Of a stretch of 64,000 bases of DNA, positions 1-10,039 are shown one piece after another. The position numbers and the translations under genes are program-made. The stretch comes from Chlorobiaceae bacterium (GTDB lineage Bacteria; Bacteroidota; Ignavibacteria; Ignavibacteriales; Ignavibacteriaceae), in the NCBI GenBank assembly GCA_013824085.1, contig PNNF01000008.1, positions 1 through 64,000 of the forward strand, written 5' to 3'. Each line of letters opens with the position of its first letter. Within the stretch, counting starts at the first letter, position 1. Below the pieces are notes generated by a model, which was given only the letters and a program-made list of their open reading frames with translations, made no database searches and had not been told where the DNA came from.

Positions 1-1108
<1,108 letters not shown>

Positions 1109-1669
1109 TTACTCAGAACTTTTAGTTTGCTTTGTCCTACTCAAAGTGGAAAGATCGTATCCTTTCGCTTTTATTCCTTCTAGGATAATCTGTAATTTAT
1201 CTTCATCTATTGTCGGAGTCCGCGAGAGAATCCAAAGATATTTTCTATCAGGCTCACCAATAACCGCATATGTGTAATCTGCTGCTAAATCAATAACCCA
1301 ATAATTCCCCCACACAAAAGGAAGAAATGAGAGAATCTTAGGAGCAAATCGAACTTTAAGCTTAGCATTTGACTTGTCGTCACGATTTTTTTTTGCCTGC
1401 CCTTCGGCTTCTTCAAATTCTCCATTTGCATTTTGACATCTATTAATAACTTTTATTGTTCCATCAGATTGTAAAATATATGTTGCAGTCACATCTCCGA
1501 TACATTGCTTCTGAAACCTATTTGGAAGACGAGCTATTTCATACCAATTTCCAACATAACGATTAATGTCAACAAAAGGAACGACCGTGAGTATCTGTGT
1601 CGGTTGTTGTTGGGCTTGGACAAGAATAACTGATAAAAATATCATTGTTGAAATAGAGACTAGATTCAT
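1109..1669 (-). CDS. blc: Secreted bacterial lipocalin (Blc family)
   Basis: Small beta-barrel protein of the Blc/apolipoprotein D type, expected to bind lipids or other hydrophobic ligands in the periplasm or envelope. Of 186 residues, 1-19 form a signal peptide ending near VQAQ. There is no lipobox cysteine, so unlike E. coli Blc it is not an obvious lipoprotein. The lipocalin signature GNWYEIARLPNRFQKQC begins at residue 40. YWVIDLAADYTYAVIGEP and the 'LWILSRTP' strand match the later conserved blocks. The length is normal for the family. It stands alone between katG and a ferredoxin gene; both katG and blc are commonly stress-related, but no shared operon is visible. Confidence 0.93.
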   Translation of the reverse strand: MNLVSISTMIFLSVILVQAQQQPTQILTVVPFVDINRYVGNWYEIARLPNRFQKQCIGDVTATYILQSDGTIKVINRCQNANGEFEEAEGQAKKNRDDKSNAKLKVRFAPKILSFLPFVWGNYWVIDLAADYTYAVIGEPDRKYLWILSRTPTIDEDKLQIILEGIKAKGYDLSTLSRTKQTKSSE

Positions 1670-1904
1670 CTATAACATCTTTCTAGCTTGTAGATTTTAT
1701 CTTATTAAACTCAATTTGGCTTTGCACTAATGGAGTAGCCAATAACGACAAAAACATATATTTTACAGAACTATTTTTCAAAGTTACATCAACCGAAAAA
1801 CTACGCAAATAGTTTTACAAGTGCTCAATCCGAATAAAGCCAGCCACAATGCGGGGGCGTCCGCATGATTAACAAGTTATGTTTTTATTTTATTTGCATT
1901 AGAA

Positions 1905-2240
1905 TTATTTAACCTTTACGCTTTCGAGATAATCTTTTCTTGCTAAAAGAATCTCTTCGCTCTCAACATGTTTTGGATCAGGAACGCAACAGTCAACTGG
2001 ACAAACAGCAGCACATTGTGGCTCATCGTGGAATCCCTTGCACTCTGTACATTTGTCGGGAACAATATAAAAGAAATCACTTGAGTAAAAACCATCAGCT
2101 CCCAAAGGCGAAGTATCACCTTCTCCATAAGTTTTGCCTGCTAAAGTCCATTCTGCGCCACCTTCATAAATAGCACCATTTGGACATTCAGGTTCGCAAG
2201 CACCACAGTTGATGCATTCTTCGGTTATCACTATTGCCAT
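1905..2240 (-). CDS. Alvin-type 2[4Fe-4S] ferredoxin
   Basis: Low-potential electron carrier of 111 residues. The first cluster motif C9-x2-C12-x2-C15-x3-C19-P is classical. In the second motif, Cys64 and Cys67 are followed by an eight-residue insertion before Cys76 and Cys80, and an extra Cys84 follows in CPVDC. This insertion and the C-terminal extension define the Allochromatium vinosum-like ferredoxins, which are common in Chlorobi and Proteobacteria. The region between the clusters (about residues 22-60) is unusually long. It is monocistronic, so the partner enzymes are not shown by context. The start is supported by the purine-rich AAAGGAGAT upstream. Confidence 0.93.
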   Translation of the reverse strand: MAIVITEECINCGACEPECPNGAIYEGGAEWTLAGKTYGEGDTSPLGADGFYSSDFFYIVPDKCTECKGFHDEPQCAAVCPVDCCVPDPKHVESEEILLARKDYLESVKVK

Positions 2241-2355
2241 ATTAAATCTCCTTTATTCTGAAATAATATAATTTTATAAGTTCTGCTAATTTAGGAATTA
2301 TTTATTTTCTAATCAAAATATCTAGTTCAATTTAAAGTCAAATGCAAAAAAATAA

Positions 2356-3060
2356 TTACCATCTACCACTTGCACCACCGCCGCCGAATCCACCGCCACC
2401 GCCACTGAAGCCACCAAAACCACCTCCACCAAATCCGCCACCTGATCCACCAAGCCCACCCATACCGCCAAGAAACATTCCTCTTCTTCTTTTGCCCCGC
2501 ATTAGCGTTGACAAAATAAAAATAATAATAAAGATAATTGTGTTGAATGGAATTCCTGTCCCTTTTTTATCGTCTCTTTTAATCTGAGTATATTCACCCG
2601 CTGTAGCCAATATTATCCCGTTCACACCAGCGAAAACACCACTTGCAAAATCACCTTGCCTAAAATATGGAATCACTTCATTTCTAATAATGGAACTTGA
2701 AATTGCATCAGGTAACGCTCCTTCGAGTCCGTAGCCAACTTCAATTCGAACTTGCCGATCATTTTTCGAAATCAAAAAGAGAACTCCATTTTCTTTCTCT
2801 TTTGTACCGATTTTATTTTCAGTTGCAATTTGGTGTGCAACTTCTTCAATCGCATTTCCTTCGAGAGATGGAATCAATAAGACCACAAGTTGATTAGAAG
2901 TGGAGTCTTCAAAAATTTTTAAACGATTGTTAAGCTGCTGAATTTGATTTTGCGAAATAGTATTCGTAAAATCTGTTGCATACTGAGTAAGCTTCGGAAC
3001 ATCAACCTGAGCCTGCAAATAGATATTCGCTATAAAAAAAAGAAGAATAAAATTTTTCAC
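2356..3060 (-). CDS. TPM-domain membrane protein (YgcG-like) with glycine-rich tail
   Basis: This 234-residue protein has a signal peptide (about 1-17), a TPM domain (about 28-150; formerly DUF477) and one membrane helix (about 170-188). A Gly/Ser/Phe-rich low-complexity tail ends in GASGRW. The TPM fold has been linked to phosphatase-like activity and, in plants, photosystem repair; in bacteria the role is unclear. The tail after the helix is typical of YgcG-type proteins. It lies five bases downstream of lemA. This LemA-TPM pair recurs in many bacteria and suggests the two act together at the membrane. Family is secure, function is not. Confidence 0.9.
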   Translation of the reverse strand: MKNFILLFFIANIYLQAQVDVPKLTQYATDFTNTISQNQIQQLNNRLKIFEDSTSNQLVVLLIPSLEGNAIEEVAHQIATENKIGTKEKENGVLFLISKNDRQVRIEVGYGLEGALPDAISSSIIRNEVIPYFRQGDFASGVFAGVNGIILATAGEYTQIKRDDKKGTGIPFNTIIFIIIFILSTLMRGKRRRGMFLGGMGGLGGSGGGFGGGGFGGFSGGGGGFGGGGASGRW

Positions 3061-3065
3061 AGAAT

Positions 3066-3671
3066 TTAAAACTCAACTTTCGGTGGTGTCTCTGCTCCAA
3101 CAGTCGCTTCGAAATATTGTTTATCTTTAAATCCAAAAATAGAAGCGAAAAATGAAGTAGGAAATTTTTTAATACTCGTGTTGTAACTTTGAACTGATTC
3201 GTTAAATCCTTTTCTTTCCACAGCAATTCTATTTTCTGTTCCTTCAAGTTGTGCTTGTAGTTGAAGGAAATTTTCATTCGCTTTTAGCTGAGGATAATTC
3301 TCAACTGTTACGAGTAATCTTGACAAAGCACCGCTGACTTCGCCTTGAATTGCTTGAAATTTTTGGAATGCGACAGGATCATTTAATACTTCGGGAGTAA
3401 TCTGCATTGCAGTAGCTTTTGCTCTTGCTTCAACAACATCAGTCATAGTTTGTCTTTCAAAATCTGCAACACCACGCACAGTAGCTACAAGATTCGGAAT
3501 AAGATCCAATCGTCTTTGATATTGATTTTGAACTTGGCTCCACTTTTGATCTACTTGTTCATTAAGCGTTACTAAATTATTGTAAACTCCAATAGACCAG
3601 AATACTACCATCAATAGTATTACTAAGATCGCCCCGCCGACCACACATCCAACTAGCAATCCTTTTTTCAT
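3066..3671 (-). CDS. lemA: LemA family membrane protein
   Basis: This 201-residue protein has one N-terminal membrane helix (about residues 7-28) followed by the helical LemA domain. The conserved segment VDQKWSQVQNQYQRRLDLIP and the later NENFLQLQAQLEGTENRI are family signatures. The N-terminus is expected to be outside and the domain periplasmic or cytoplasmic, depending on topology. It is first in a two-gene unit with the TPM protein, separated by 5 bp. The biochemical function of LemA is unknown. Confidence 0.94.
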   Translation of the reverse strand: MKKGLLVGCVVGGAILVILLMVVFWSIGVYNNLVTLNEQVDQKWSQVQNQYQRRLDLIPNLVATVRGVADFERQTMTDVVEARAKATAMQITPEVLNDPVAFQKFQAIQGEVSGALSRLLVTVENYPQLKANENFLQLQAQLEGTENRIAVERKGFNESVQSYNTSIKKFPTSFFASIFGFKDKQYFEATVGAETPPKVEF

Positions 3672-3715
3672 AATTCCTCCGGAATTCTTTTCGAAATAAC
3701 TTTACTAAAATAGAA

Positions 3716-5077
3716 TTAATTTGTTAAACTTCTTACAGGGGCAGGAATTCTGCCACCACGTCCTACAAACTTAGCAGAAGATAACAAACTAACAGGCATA
3801 ATTGGAGCTCTTCCAAGTAAGCCACCGTAATTAACATAATCGCCAACTTTTTTTCCATAAGCTGGAATAATTCTAACTGCAGTAGTTTTATCATTAATTA
3901 CACCAATAGCAGCTTCATCTGCAATTATTCCTGCAATAGTAGAAGCGGGCGTATCACCTGCAACAGCAATCATATCAAGCCCAACTGAACAAACTGCTGT
4001 CATAGCTTCGAGTTTTTCGAGAGTTAAGTGTCCGCGTTCGACTGCACGAATCATAGCTTGGTCTTCGCTAACTGGAATGAAAGCTCCACTCATTCCACCA
4101 ACTGAAGAGCTTGCCATCAAGCCTGCTTTTTTCACGCAATCATTTAGAAGTGCTAACGCCGCAGTTGTTCCGGGTGCGCCAACATCTTCAACTCCCATTG
4201 CAATTAAGATATCACCAATGCTGTCGCCTTCAGCAGGAGTAGGAGCAAGTGAAATGTCAACAATTCCAAATGGGACATTATTTTTTTCTGCAACTTTTCT
4301 TCCAATTAATTCACCAGCACGAGTAATTTTGAAGACAGTTTTTTTGATTAGTTCAGCGAGTGCTTGCATATCCACAAATCCTGCTGAGCGAATTGCTTCG
4401 AGCACAACGCCGGGTCCGCTAATACCAACATTGAGCGTAACTTCGGGTTCTGAAACTCCGTGAAACGCACCTGCAACAAATGGATTGTCTTCAACCGCAT
4501 TACAAAATACAACTATTTTTGCACAACCGATAGAATCATTTTCTTTTGTTCGTTCTGCAGTTTCTTTGATAACTTCCGCCATCAAGTTTATTGCGTCGAT
4601 ATTAATTCCCGCTTTTGTAGAACCGATGTTTATACTTGAACAAACTTTTTTTGTGAGTGCCATTGCCTGCGGAATAGATTTCATCAGATTGTATTCACCG
4701 TTCGTCCAGCCTTTTTGGACTAACGCCGAGTAGCCAGCTATGTAATCAATCCCAATTTCTGTTGCGGCTTTGTCTAAAGTTTCAGCTATTAATAAAAATT
4801 CATCTACACCAAATGCATCGCCCACAATTGAGATTGGTGTTATTGAAATTCTTTTATTGGTGATTGTAATTCCATAGCGGCGTTCGATTTCTCTCGCATT
4901 TTCAACGTGGCGCGAACCGTATCGCATAATTTTTTCAAATATTTTTTGTGTAGTTACTGAAATGTTTCTGTCGGAGCAATCTCTAAGTGAGATTCCCATT
5001 GTAACAGTTCTGATATCAAAATGTTCGATCTCAGACATCTTAATTGTTTCTAAAATTTCTTCAAATTCGTAAGGCAT
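3716..5077 (-). CDS. PFL family protein (DUF711 / UPF0210)
   Basis: This 453-residue protein matches the UPF0210/DUF711 family over its whole length. Visible conserved stretches are [50 protein letters not shown] and [17 protein letters not shown]. It is structurally related to pyruvate formate-lyase-like barrels, but the reaction is unknown. It follows the ACT-domain gene by 70 bp. In many genomes the UPF0210 protein is paired with a UPF0237 ACT protein, which points to amino-acid-sensing control of this enzyme. Cytoplasmic, with no export signal. Family membership is firm; no activity is claimed. Confidence 0.92.
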   Translation of the reverse strand: MPYEFEEILETIKMSEIEHFDIRTVTMGISLRDCSDRNISVTTQKIFEKIMRYGSRHVENAREIERRYGITITNKRISITPISIVGDAFGVDEFLLIAETLDKAATEIGIDYIAGYSALVQKGWTNGEYNLMKSIPQAMALTKKVCSSINIGSTKAGINIDAINLMAEVIKETAERTKENDSIGCAKIVVFCNAVEDNPFVAGAFHGVSEPEVTLNVGISGPGVVLEAIRSAGFVDMQALAELIKKTVFKITRAGELIGRKVAEKNNVPFGIVDISLAPTPAEGDSIGDILIAMGVEDVGAPGTTAALALLNDCVKKAGLMASSSVGGMSGAFIPVSEDQAMIRAVERGHLTLEKLEAMTAVCSVGLDMIAVAGDTPASTIAGIIADEAAIGVINDKTTAVRIIPAYGKKVGDYVNYGGLLGRAPIMPVSLLSSAKFVGRGGRIPAPVRSLTN

Positions 5078-5147
5078 TTATTCTTTCTATAAAAATTGAT
5101 AATGCAAATACTTTTTTTTGAAAGTATTTGCTAAATAAATATTATTA

Positions 5148-5570
5148 TTAAATTCTGTGCATATACTTGAACACATCCTCGTGTTGCAAATAAATTTTTA
5201 CTTTTATTTGTTCACTTATTTTTGAAAGTTCTTCTTGAATCTCTTTAAAATCTTTTTTTGAATTTGAAATATCGATCATCATTATCATCGTAAAAAATTC
5301 TTGCATAATTTTTTGCGAGATATCAAGAATGTCACAATTATTATTACTCAAACAACTAGAAATTGTGCTCACAATTCCCGTAGTATTTTTTCCGAAAGAA
5401 GTTAATATAACTCTTCCTGAAGAGAGATCTTTTTTTGAATCATTAATTTCTATAGAAGATGATAATTTTTCTTCAACAACTTTTCTTACAGTGTCGGGAG
5501 TTGCTTTCTCACCAAGTGTATCAATAGCTTCAAGAACTATTTCTCTAATTTTGTCGTCCGAAAGTTTCAA
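5148..5570 (-). CDS. ACT-domain regulatory protein (UPF0237-like)
   Basis: This 140-residue protein has a helical N-terminal segment (about 1-40, LSDDKIREIVLEAIDTLGE) and a C-terminal ACT domain (about 50-135, with VILTSFGKNTTGIVSTISS). ACT domains bind small ligands, often amino acids. Most UPF0237 proteins consist of the ACT domain alone, so the N-terminal segment is an addition. Its ATG overlaps the stop of the preceding gene by 4 bp (5567-5570). The DUF711 gene follows, so it is the probable regulatory partner of that protein. Confidence 0.85.
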   Translation of the reverse strand: MKLSDDKIREIVLEAIDTLGEKATPDTVRKVVEEKLSSSIEINDSKKDLSSGRVILTSFGKNTTGIVSTISSCLSNNNCDILDISQKIMQEFFTMIMMIDISNSKKDFKEIQEELSKISEQIKVKIYLQHEDVFKYMHRI

Positions 5571-6400
5571 GGTTTTTTTCCTTTAAAATTATTTTGAAGA
5601 TACTCAAGCGCATTATTAGAAATTTTTTGATTCTCGGCAATTGCAAATTTTTCAGCATTCTGAATATTACCGTTATAAAATCTGAGCCATAGAAAATTGC
5701 CAATCATAACCGAATCAAAAATTCTTTTTTCTACAAATGAATTTACTGTTAAATAAGTCCAGAGTCCTGTCCAACCAAGCGATAAAAAACCACTCAAGTA
5801 ATTGCCACTATAAAATTGTCCAGCACCAGGCAAAAAATATGAAATAATTTTGGCAAATCTAACCGAATATTTTGAGTTTTCTATATTTTTACAAAAATCT
5901 GCAATCCACTTTAAGCTATCTATTTTGTTGAATTCATTTGCCGCCGACTCCCAATCGTCCTTAAAAATAAAAGCCCAACCTCTCCAGTTTATAACATCAT
6001 TCTGTTTTTCGGGAAATTCAGATTCAATTTTATCTAATAGATTCAATGCTGATGAAGTTGTCCTCCTTAAAATATTTAGTTTTACAATTTCAAATTTTGC
6101 ATTTAATATTTCATCTCGAGTTTGGGCTGATTGCTCTGCGAGTGAAAAATAACGGATTGCTTCGCTCAATTTATTTCCCGCTCTATAAGAAAGTGCAATT
6201 TTGTAATACGACTCGTAATCATATTTATTTTCACTATCAAAAAAAATCACTCTTTTAAATTCAGTTATTGCATCAAAATATTTTTCTTCTTTAAATAATT
6301 TTTCAGCTTTTTGAAATTGATTATTTAATTCATCTTGTGCAAAAAGAAATTCATTCCCGCTAAGAAAAATCAGAATAAAAAAAATTGTGAAAATTTTCAT
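5567..6400 (-). CDS. TPR membrane protein with C-terminal 'PGxG' hairpin domain (paralogue of the next upstream gene)
   Basis: Secreted or membrane protein of about 277 residues. I chose the ATG at 6400 because it forms an ATGA overlap with the stop of the upstream gene; an in-frame ATG at 6412 would lengthen the overlap. It has a signal peptide, then TPR-like helical repeats (KAEKLFKEEKYFDAITEF, and 'KIALSYRAGNKLSEAIRYF'). The C-terminal hydrophobic segment starts FLPGAGQFYSGNYLSG and continues with TGLWTYLTVNSF. This last segment aligns with the C-terminus of the neighbour at 6397-7248. The architecture resembles DUF5683-like proteins of Bacteroidota. Function is unknown; co-translation with a YidD protein suggests a role at the membrane. 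Confidence 0.8.
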   Translation of the reverse strand: MKIFTIFFILIFLSGNEFLFAQDELNNQFQKAEKLFKEEKYFDAITEFKRVIFFDSENKYDYESYYKIALSYRAGNKLSEAIRYFSLAEQSAQTRDEILNAKFEIVKLNILRRTTSSALNLLDKIESEFPEKQNDVINWRGWAFIFKDDWESAANEFNKIDSLKWIADFCKNIENSKYSVRFAKIISYFLPGAGQFYSGNYLSGFLSLGWTGLWTYLTVNSFVEKRIFDSVMIGNFLWLRFYNGNIQNAEKFAIAENQKISNNALEYLQNNFKGKKP

Positions 6401-7248
6401 TTGCAATTCCAATCAGCTTCTTTGGGAAGAAAATAATTATTCTCGTAGATGAATTTATCAATCTCCTCTTGAGTAACTCGATTATAATTTGCGTTAAAGA
6501 TTTGAGCTGAAGCAACTGAGCCATAAATATTTCCTAAATAAAAATAGGAACTCAACCCCGCAAAAATCCAGCCTTTGAATTGATGATTGTGATCAAAATT
6601 GTTTACACTTAGATAAGTCAAAAGTCCCGTAACAATAAGCGAAGTAATTCCATCGCCATAATTTTGTGTGTAGATTTTTCCGAGTCCGGGAATTAAAGTT
6701 GATAAAACTCCCGCCATAGTTTCAGATTTATACTTTGGGTTTAGTTGTCTTTTTACTAAAACTGAAACAGTTTCTTGTTCCGATTTTTCAAACGCACCGA
6801 AATCAAAATTTTTATCAATGTTGTGATTCGCCTTTATCCTCGCAGTTAAATAAAGTTTGGAAATAAATGAAAAATATTTTTCTGAAATAAAATTTTCATT
6901 TTCAAAATTGTTAATAAGTGATACAAAATTTTCTGCGAGATAAGAGCTTTTGTAAAAATTCAGACTTGCAATATCTGCAACTGAAGTATTTTTTAATTCT
7001 AAGAATTGAAATGATGATGCATCAAAATTATTTATTTTTTGATATGAGAATGCAAGTTTTAGTTTTGTAGAATCCCCTTTATTTTCAATCCTCAAATACT
7101 CATCAATAGCTCTTAAAAAATCTTTTTCACAGAAAAGATGATCTGCAAAAATTAGAATGTTTGATTGCGTGTGAAATGAATTTTGTGGAAACGATTTTCC
7201 AAAAAAAATAACTGAAAAAATAATCGCGTAAACGAAATAGTTTTTCAT
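6397..7248 (-). CDS. Membrane protein with C-terminal 'PGxG' hairpin domain
   Basis: This 283-residue protein has a signal peptide (1-21), a helical, probably TPR-like middle (RAIDEYLRIENKGDSTKLKL) and a C-terminal segment LIPGLGKIYTQNYGDG followed by two hydrophobic stretches (TGLLTYLSVNNF; YFYLGNIYGSV). The C-terminus shares a motif order with the downstream gene: PGxGxxY, NYxxG, SL, TGLxTYLxVNxF, GNI. The two are therefore diverged tandem duplicates. It overlaps yidD by ATGA at 7245-7248 and the downstream gene by ATGA at 6397-6400. No known function; the genes are probably translated as a coupled set. Confidence 0.8.
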   Translation of the reverse strand: MKNYFVYAIIFSVIFFGKSFPQNSFHTQSNILIFADHLFCEKDFLRAIDEYLRIENKGDSTKLKLAFSYQKINNFDASSFQFLELKNTSVADIASLNFYKSSYLAENFVSLINNFENENFISEKYFSFISKLYLTARIKANHNIDKNFDFGAFEKSEQETVSVLVKRQLNPKYKSETMAGVLSTLIPGLGKIYTQNYGDGITSLIVTGLLTYLSVNNFDHNHQFKGWIFAGLSSYFYLGNIYGSVASAQIFNANYNRVTQEEIDKFIYENNYFLPKEADWNCK

Positions 7249-7703
7249 TCTAAAAATAAAAATTTACCCGATTCGAAAACTTTTATACTTTCTCGATTCA
7301 AAGTATAATTTTGAGGAGGATCAAAAAATTTCCCCCTCGTCACAAAAGGATATGCGTTTGCTTTGTCAAAAAAATTAATGTCTCGCGTAAACCGATCAGC
7401 GAACATCAGAGCACCTTTGATGACATTCGTCTCCTCAATCGACCCAATCAAAAAAGCGGAACACGTCGGACTGAAGGGACAGTTGTCGCCGTCAACATCG
7501 GAGATAAAAAACCAGTAAAGATTCGTTAATGATTTCAAAAAAAGTTCTGGAATATTTTCAGCATCAAAGTTCAGTTCACTTGAAGTTGAGTTCTCATTTA
7601 ATACATAAGAAATCTTTTTCCCTTCCCACTTTTCAAATTCAGTTTGGGGAAAAACATTAAAATGAATTAGACAAAACAATATGCTGAAAAAATATATTTT
7701 CAC
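7245..7703 (-). CDS. yidD: YidD-like membrane insertion efficiency factor with signal peptide and extension
   Basis: The YidD (DUF37, 'haemolytic' domain) core lies at about residues 56-115, with the diagnostic CPFSPTCS at 75-82 and the GALMFADRFTRD helix after it. Classical YidD is about 70-100 residues, cytoplasmic and membrane-associated, and assists YidC/Sec insertion. This version has 152 residues and begins with a hydrophobic signal-peptide-like stretch (1-20, ending VFPQTEF). It also carries about 35 further residues before the core and a C-terminal tail. It overlaps the acyl-CoA dehydrogenase gene and the next gene by 4 bp each. The exported form could act outside the inner membrane; that is inference. 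The canonical rpmH-rnpA-yidD-yidC context is absent. Confidence 0.85.
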   Translation of the reverse strand: MKIYFFSILFCLIHFNVFPQTEFEKWEGKKISYVLNENSTSSELNFDAENIPELFLKSLTNLYWFFISDVDGDNCPFSPTCSAFLIGSIEETNVIKGALMFADRFTRDINFFDKANAYPFVTRGKFFDPPQNYTLNRESIKVFESGKFLFLE

Positions 7704-8848
7704 TTATTCTCTGAAAGAAGATGACGTGCAATAACTATTCTTTGAATTTCAGAGGTTCCTTCATAAATCTCAGTAATTTTTGCATCTCGTAAATATCTTT
7801 CAACCAGATATTCTCTCACGTATCCATATCCGCCGTGAATTTGAATTGCTTCGAGGGCGCACTCAACAGCGATTTTTGACGCGTATAATTTTGCCATTGC
7901 GGATTCTTTAGTGTAAGATTTATGAGCATCTTTTAATGACGCTGCTTGCAGAGTTAAGAGTTTTGCAGCTTCAATTTTAACTGCCATATCTGCGAGCTTA
8001 AATTGAATTGCTTGGTGATTTGAAATTTCAGTTCCAAATGCTTTGCGTTGCTTTGAATATTTAACTGAAGCTTCCAAACAGGCTTCAGCAATTCCCAATG
8101 CTTGTGCAGCAATTCCAATTCTTCCGCCATTCAAAGTATTCATTGCAAAGTTAAAACCTTTTCCTTCTTCCCAAATAATATTTTCTCGTGGCACTTTACA
8201 ATTTGTAAAAGTTAGAGAACAAGTATCTGAACTTCTGATTCCAAGCTTATCTTCTTTTTTTGCTTGATCAAAACCTTCTGTTCCTTTTTCCACAAGAAAA
8301 CAGGTAATTCCTTTGTGCGCTTTTTCTCGATTTGTCTGCGCAAAAACTAAATAATAATCGGCATACTTTCCGTTGGTGATCCAATTTTTAATTCCATTAA
8401 TAATAAAAAAATCACCCTCCTGCTTTGCTTCAGTAACTTGATTAGTAGCATCGCTTCCTGCTTCTGGCTCCGACAAAGCGAACGCACCAAGTTTCTCTCC
8501 TTTGGCAAGTGGAATTAAATATTTTTGTTTGATAAAGTCTGAGCCATAATTTTCTAATCCCCAACAAACCAGTGAATTGTTCACTGATAAAATCACTCCA
8601 ACGCTTGCATCGACTTTTGAAATCTCTGACATTGCAAGGACGTAACTTATTGAATCCATTCCCGCCCCGCCATAATCAGGCGAAACCATCATTCCAAGGA
8701 AACCGAGTTCACCAAGTTTTTTTACAATCACATGCGGAAATTCTGCATTAATATCTCTTTCAATTGATGTTGGTGCAATTTCAGACTGTGCAAATTCACG
8801 CGCAGTTTGTTGAATCATAAGTTGTTCTTCTGAAAAGTTGAATGTCAT
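7700..8848 (-). CDS. Acyl-CoA dehydrogenase, short-chain (butyryl-CoA dehydrogenase-like)
   Basis: FAD flavoenzyme introducing the alpha-beta double bond into acyl-CoA thioesters, the first step of beta-oxidation. It has 382 residues, the normal length. Visible motifs are GAFALSEPEAGSDATNQ in the middle domain and the C-terminal IHGGYGYVREYLVERYLRD. The catalytic glutamate is Glu363 in IYEGTSEIQR, in the position seen in butyryl- and acyl-CoA dehydrogenases. It is first in the minus-strand operon, and its stop overlaps the yidD start. An electron-transfer flavoprotein partner is not in the window. Chain-length preference cannot be fixed from sequence alone. Confidence 0.95.
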   Translation of the reverse strand: MTFNFSEEQLMIQQTAREFAQSEIAPTSIERDINAEFPHVIVKKLGELGFLGMMVSPDYGGAGMDSISYVLAMSEISKVDASVGVILSVNNSLVCWGLENYGSDFIKQKYLIPLAKGEKLGAFALSEPEAGSDATNQVTEAKQEGDFFIINGIKNWITNGKYADYYLVFAQTNREKAHKGITCFLVEKGTEGFDQAKKEDKLGIRSSDTCSLTFTNCKVPRENIIWEEGKGFNFAMNTLNGGRIGIAAQALGIAEACLEASVKYSKQRKAFGTEISNHQAIQFKLADMAVKIEAAKLLTLQAASLKDAHKSYTKESAMAKLYASKIAVECALEAIQIHGGYGYVREYLVERYLRDAKITEIYEGTSEIQRIVIARHLLSENK

Positions 8849-8976
8849 AATTATCCTGATAATTTCTGATTAGAAATAAAATTTATTATCTAAAAAATAA
8901 TGAATAAGTTCATTGAAACATAAAACAATCTTAGCAATCTTTAAAAGAGGAAGTTTCTTTTTGTTATATTGCAACT

Positions 8977-10035
8977 ATGGAAACTAAAACAAAAAAAATG
9001 CCACTAAAAGGTTTAACTCTTGATGAGTTAAAAGATTTCTTCGTTTCAATTGATGAACCGAAGTTCCGAGCTACGCAAGTATTCAATTGGATGTATAATC
9101 ATAAAGCTGTTTCTTTCGATGAAATGTTGAATGTCTCGAAATCATTGAGAGAGAAATTAGCTGAGTTCGCTCTCTTAAATACTCTTGAAATACATTCGAC
9201 TAAAACATCTTCACAAAATGGAACAAAAAAATTTCTCTTTTCAACTTTGGAAGGAAATAAAATTGAGTCGGTAGTAATTCCTGAACTCAAAAGAGTAACG
9301 CTCTGTTTATCTACACAAGTTGGATGCCCACTCGATTGTAAATTTTGTGCAACGGGTTTAATGGGTTACAAAAAAAATCTAACGGCGGGAGAAATTTTTG
9401 ATCAATATTTGCTCACACAAAAAAATTTTGATAGACCAATTACTAACATTGTTTATATGGGAATGGGTGAACCATTATTAAATTTTCAAAACACTCTAAA
9501 GTCTTTGGAAATTTTTAAAGAAGAAATGACAAAGGGAATTTCACTTAAAAAGGTAACTATCTCAACCGCAGGAATTGCACCAAAAATAAAAGAGTTGGCT
9601 GATTCAGGATTAAAAGTGCGTCTGGCTTTTTCACTTCATTCTTGTTTTGAACCGATTAGAAGTAAAATAATGCCAATCAATGAAAAGTATCCACTGCGAG
9701 AAAATATTGAAGCATTGAAATATTATTACGAGAAAAATAAAACACGAATCACTTTTGAATATGTAATGTTAAAAGGATTGAATGATCGTGAAGAAGATAT
9801 TAATATGTTAGTAAAACTTACGAAACGAATTCCTTCGAAGATTAATCTTATTCCATTTAATTCACTTCAGCATATGAATCCTATAGGACTGTCTAGCGAA
9901 TTAATTCCAACTACTAGAAAAAAGATTGAAGATTTTGCAAATCGCTTAAGAAGTTTTAACGTAACTGTAATGGTGCGTGACACTCAGGGCGAAGATATAA
10001 ATGCAGCTTGTGGACAACTTGCAATAAAATTTTAG
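8977..10035 (+). CDS. rlmN: Dual-specificity 23S rRNA A2503 / tRNA methyltransferase RlmN
   Basis: Radical-SAM enzyme that puts a C2 methyl group on A2503 of 23S rRNA and A37 of some tRNAs. The 352 residues are full length. The radical-SAM motif VGCPLDCKFCATG supplies Cys117, Cys121 and Cys124 for the [4Fe-4S] cluster. Cys345 in AACGQL corresponds to the methyl-carrying C-terminal cysteine. NIVYMGMGEPLLNFQN and STAGIAPKI are further family blocks. It is followed after 4 bp by a SpoU methyltransferase gene, making a small RNA-modification unit. It diverges from the acyl-CoA dehydrogenase gene across 128 bp. Confidence 0.97.
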   Translation: METKTKKMPLKGLTLDELKDFFVSIDEPKFRATQVFNWMYNHKAVSFDEMLNVSKSLREKLAEFALLNTLEIHSTKTSSQNGTKKFLFSTLEGNKIESVVIPELKRVTLCLSTQVGCPLDCKFCATGLMGYKKNLTAGEIFDQYLLTQKNFDRPITNIVYMGMGEPLLNFQNTLKSLEIFKEEMTKGISLKKVTISTAGIAPKIKELADSGLKVRLAFSLHSCFEPIRSKIMPINEKYPLRENIEALKYYYEKNKTRITFEYVMLKGLNDREEDINMLVKLTKRIPSKINLIPFNSLQHMNPIGLSSELIPTTRKKIEDFANRLRSFNVTVMVRDTQGEDINAACGQLAIKF

Positions 10036-10039
10036 TGCT

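Noticed and set aside
1850-1867. GC-rich inverted repeat ATGCGG / CCGCAT followed by AACAAGTTATG, resembling an integron attC site
   Set aside because: The core sites do not fit the attC consensus (no proper RYYYAAC / GTTRRRY pair), there is no integrase or cassette array, and the stem is only 6 bp. It may be a weak hairpin after the ferredoxin gene.
2342-2587. Proline-rich open frame opposite the glycine-rich TPM tail
   Set aside because: Antisense of a Gly-rich coding region always reads as Pro-rich; the TPM gene on the minus strand explains the sequence.
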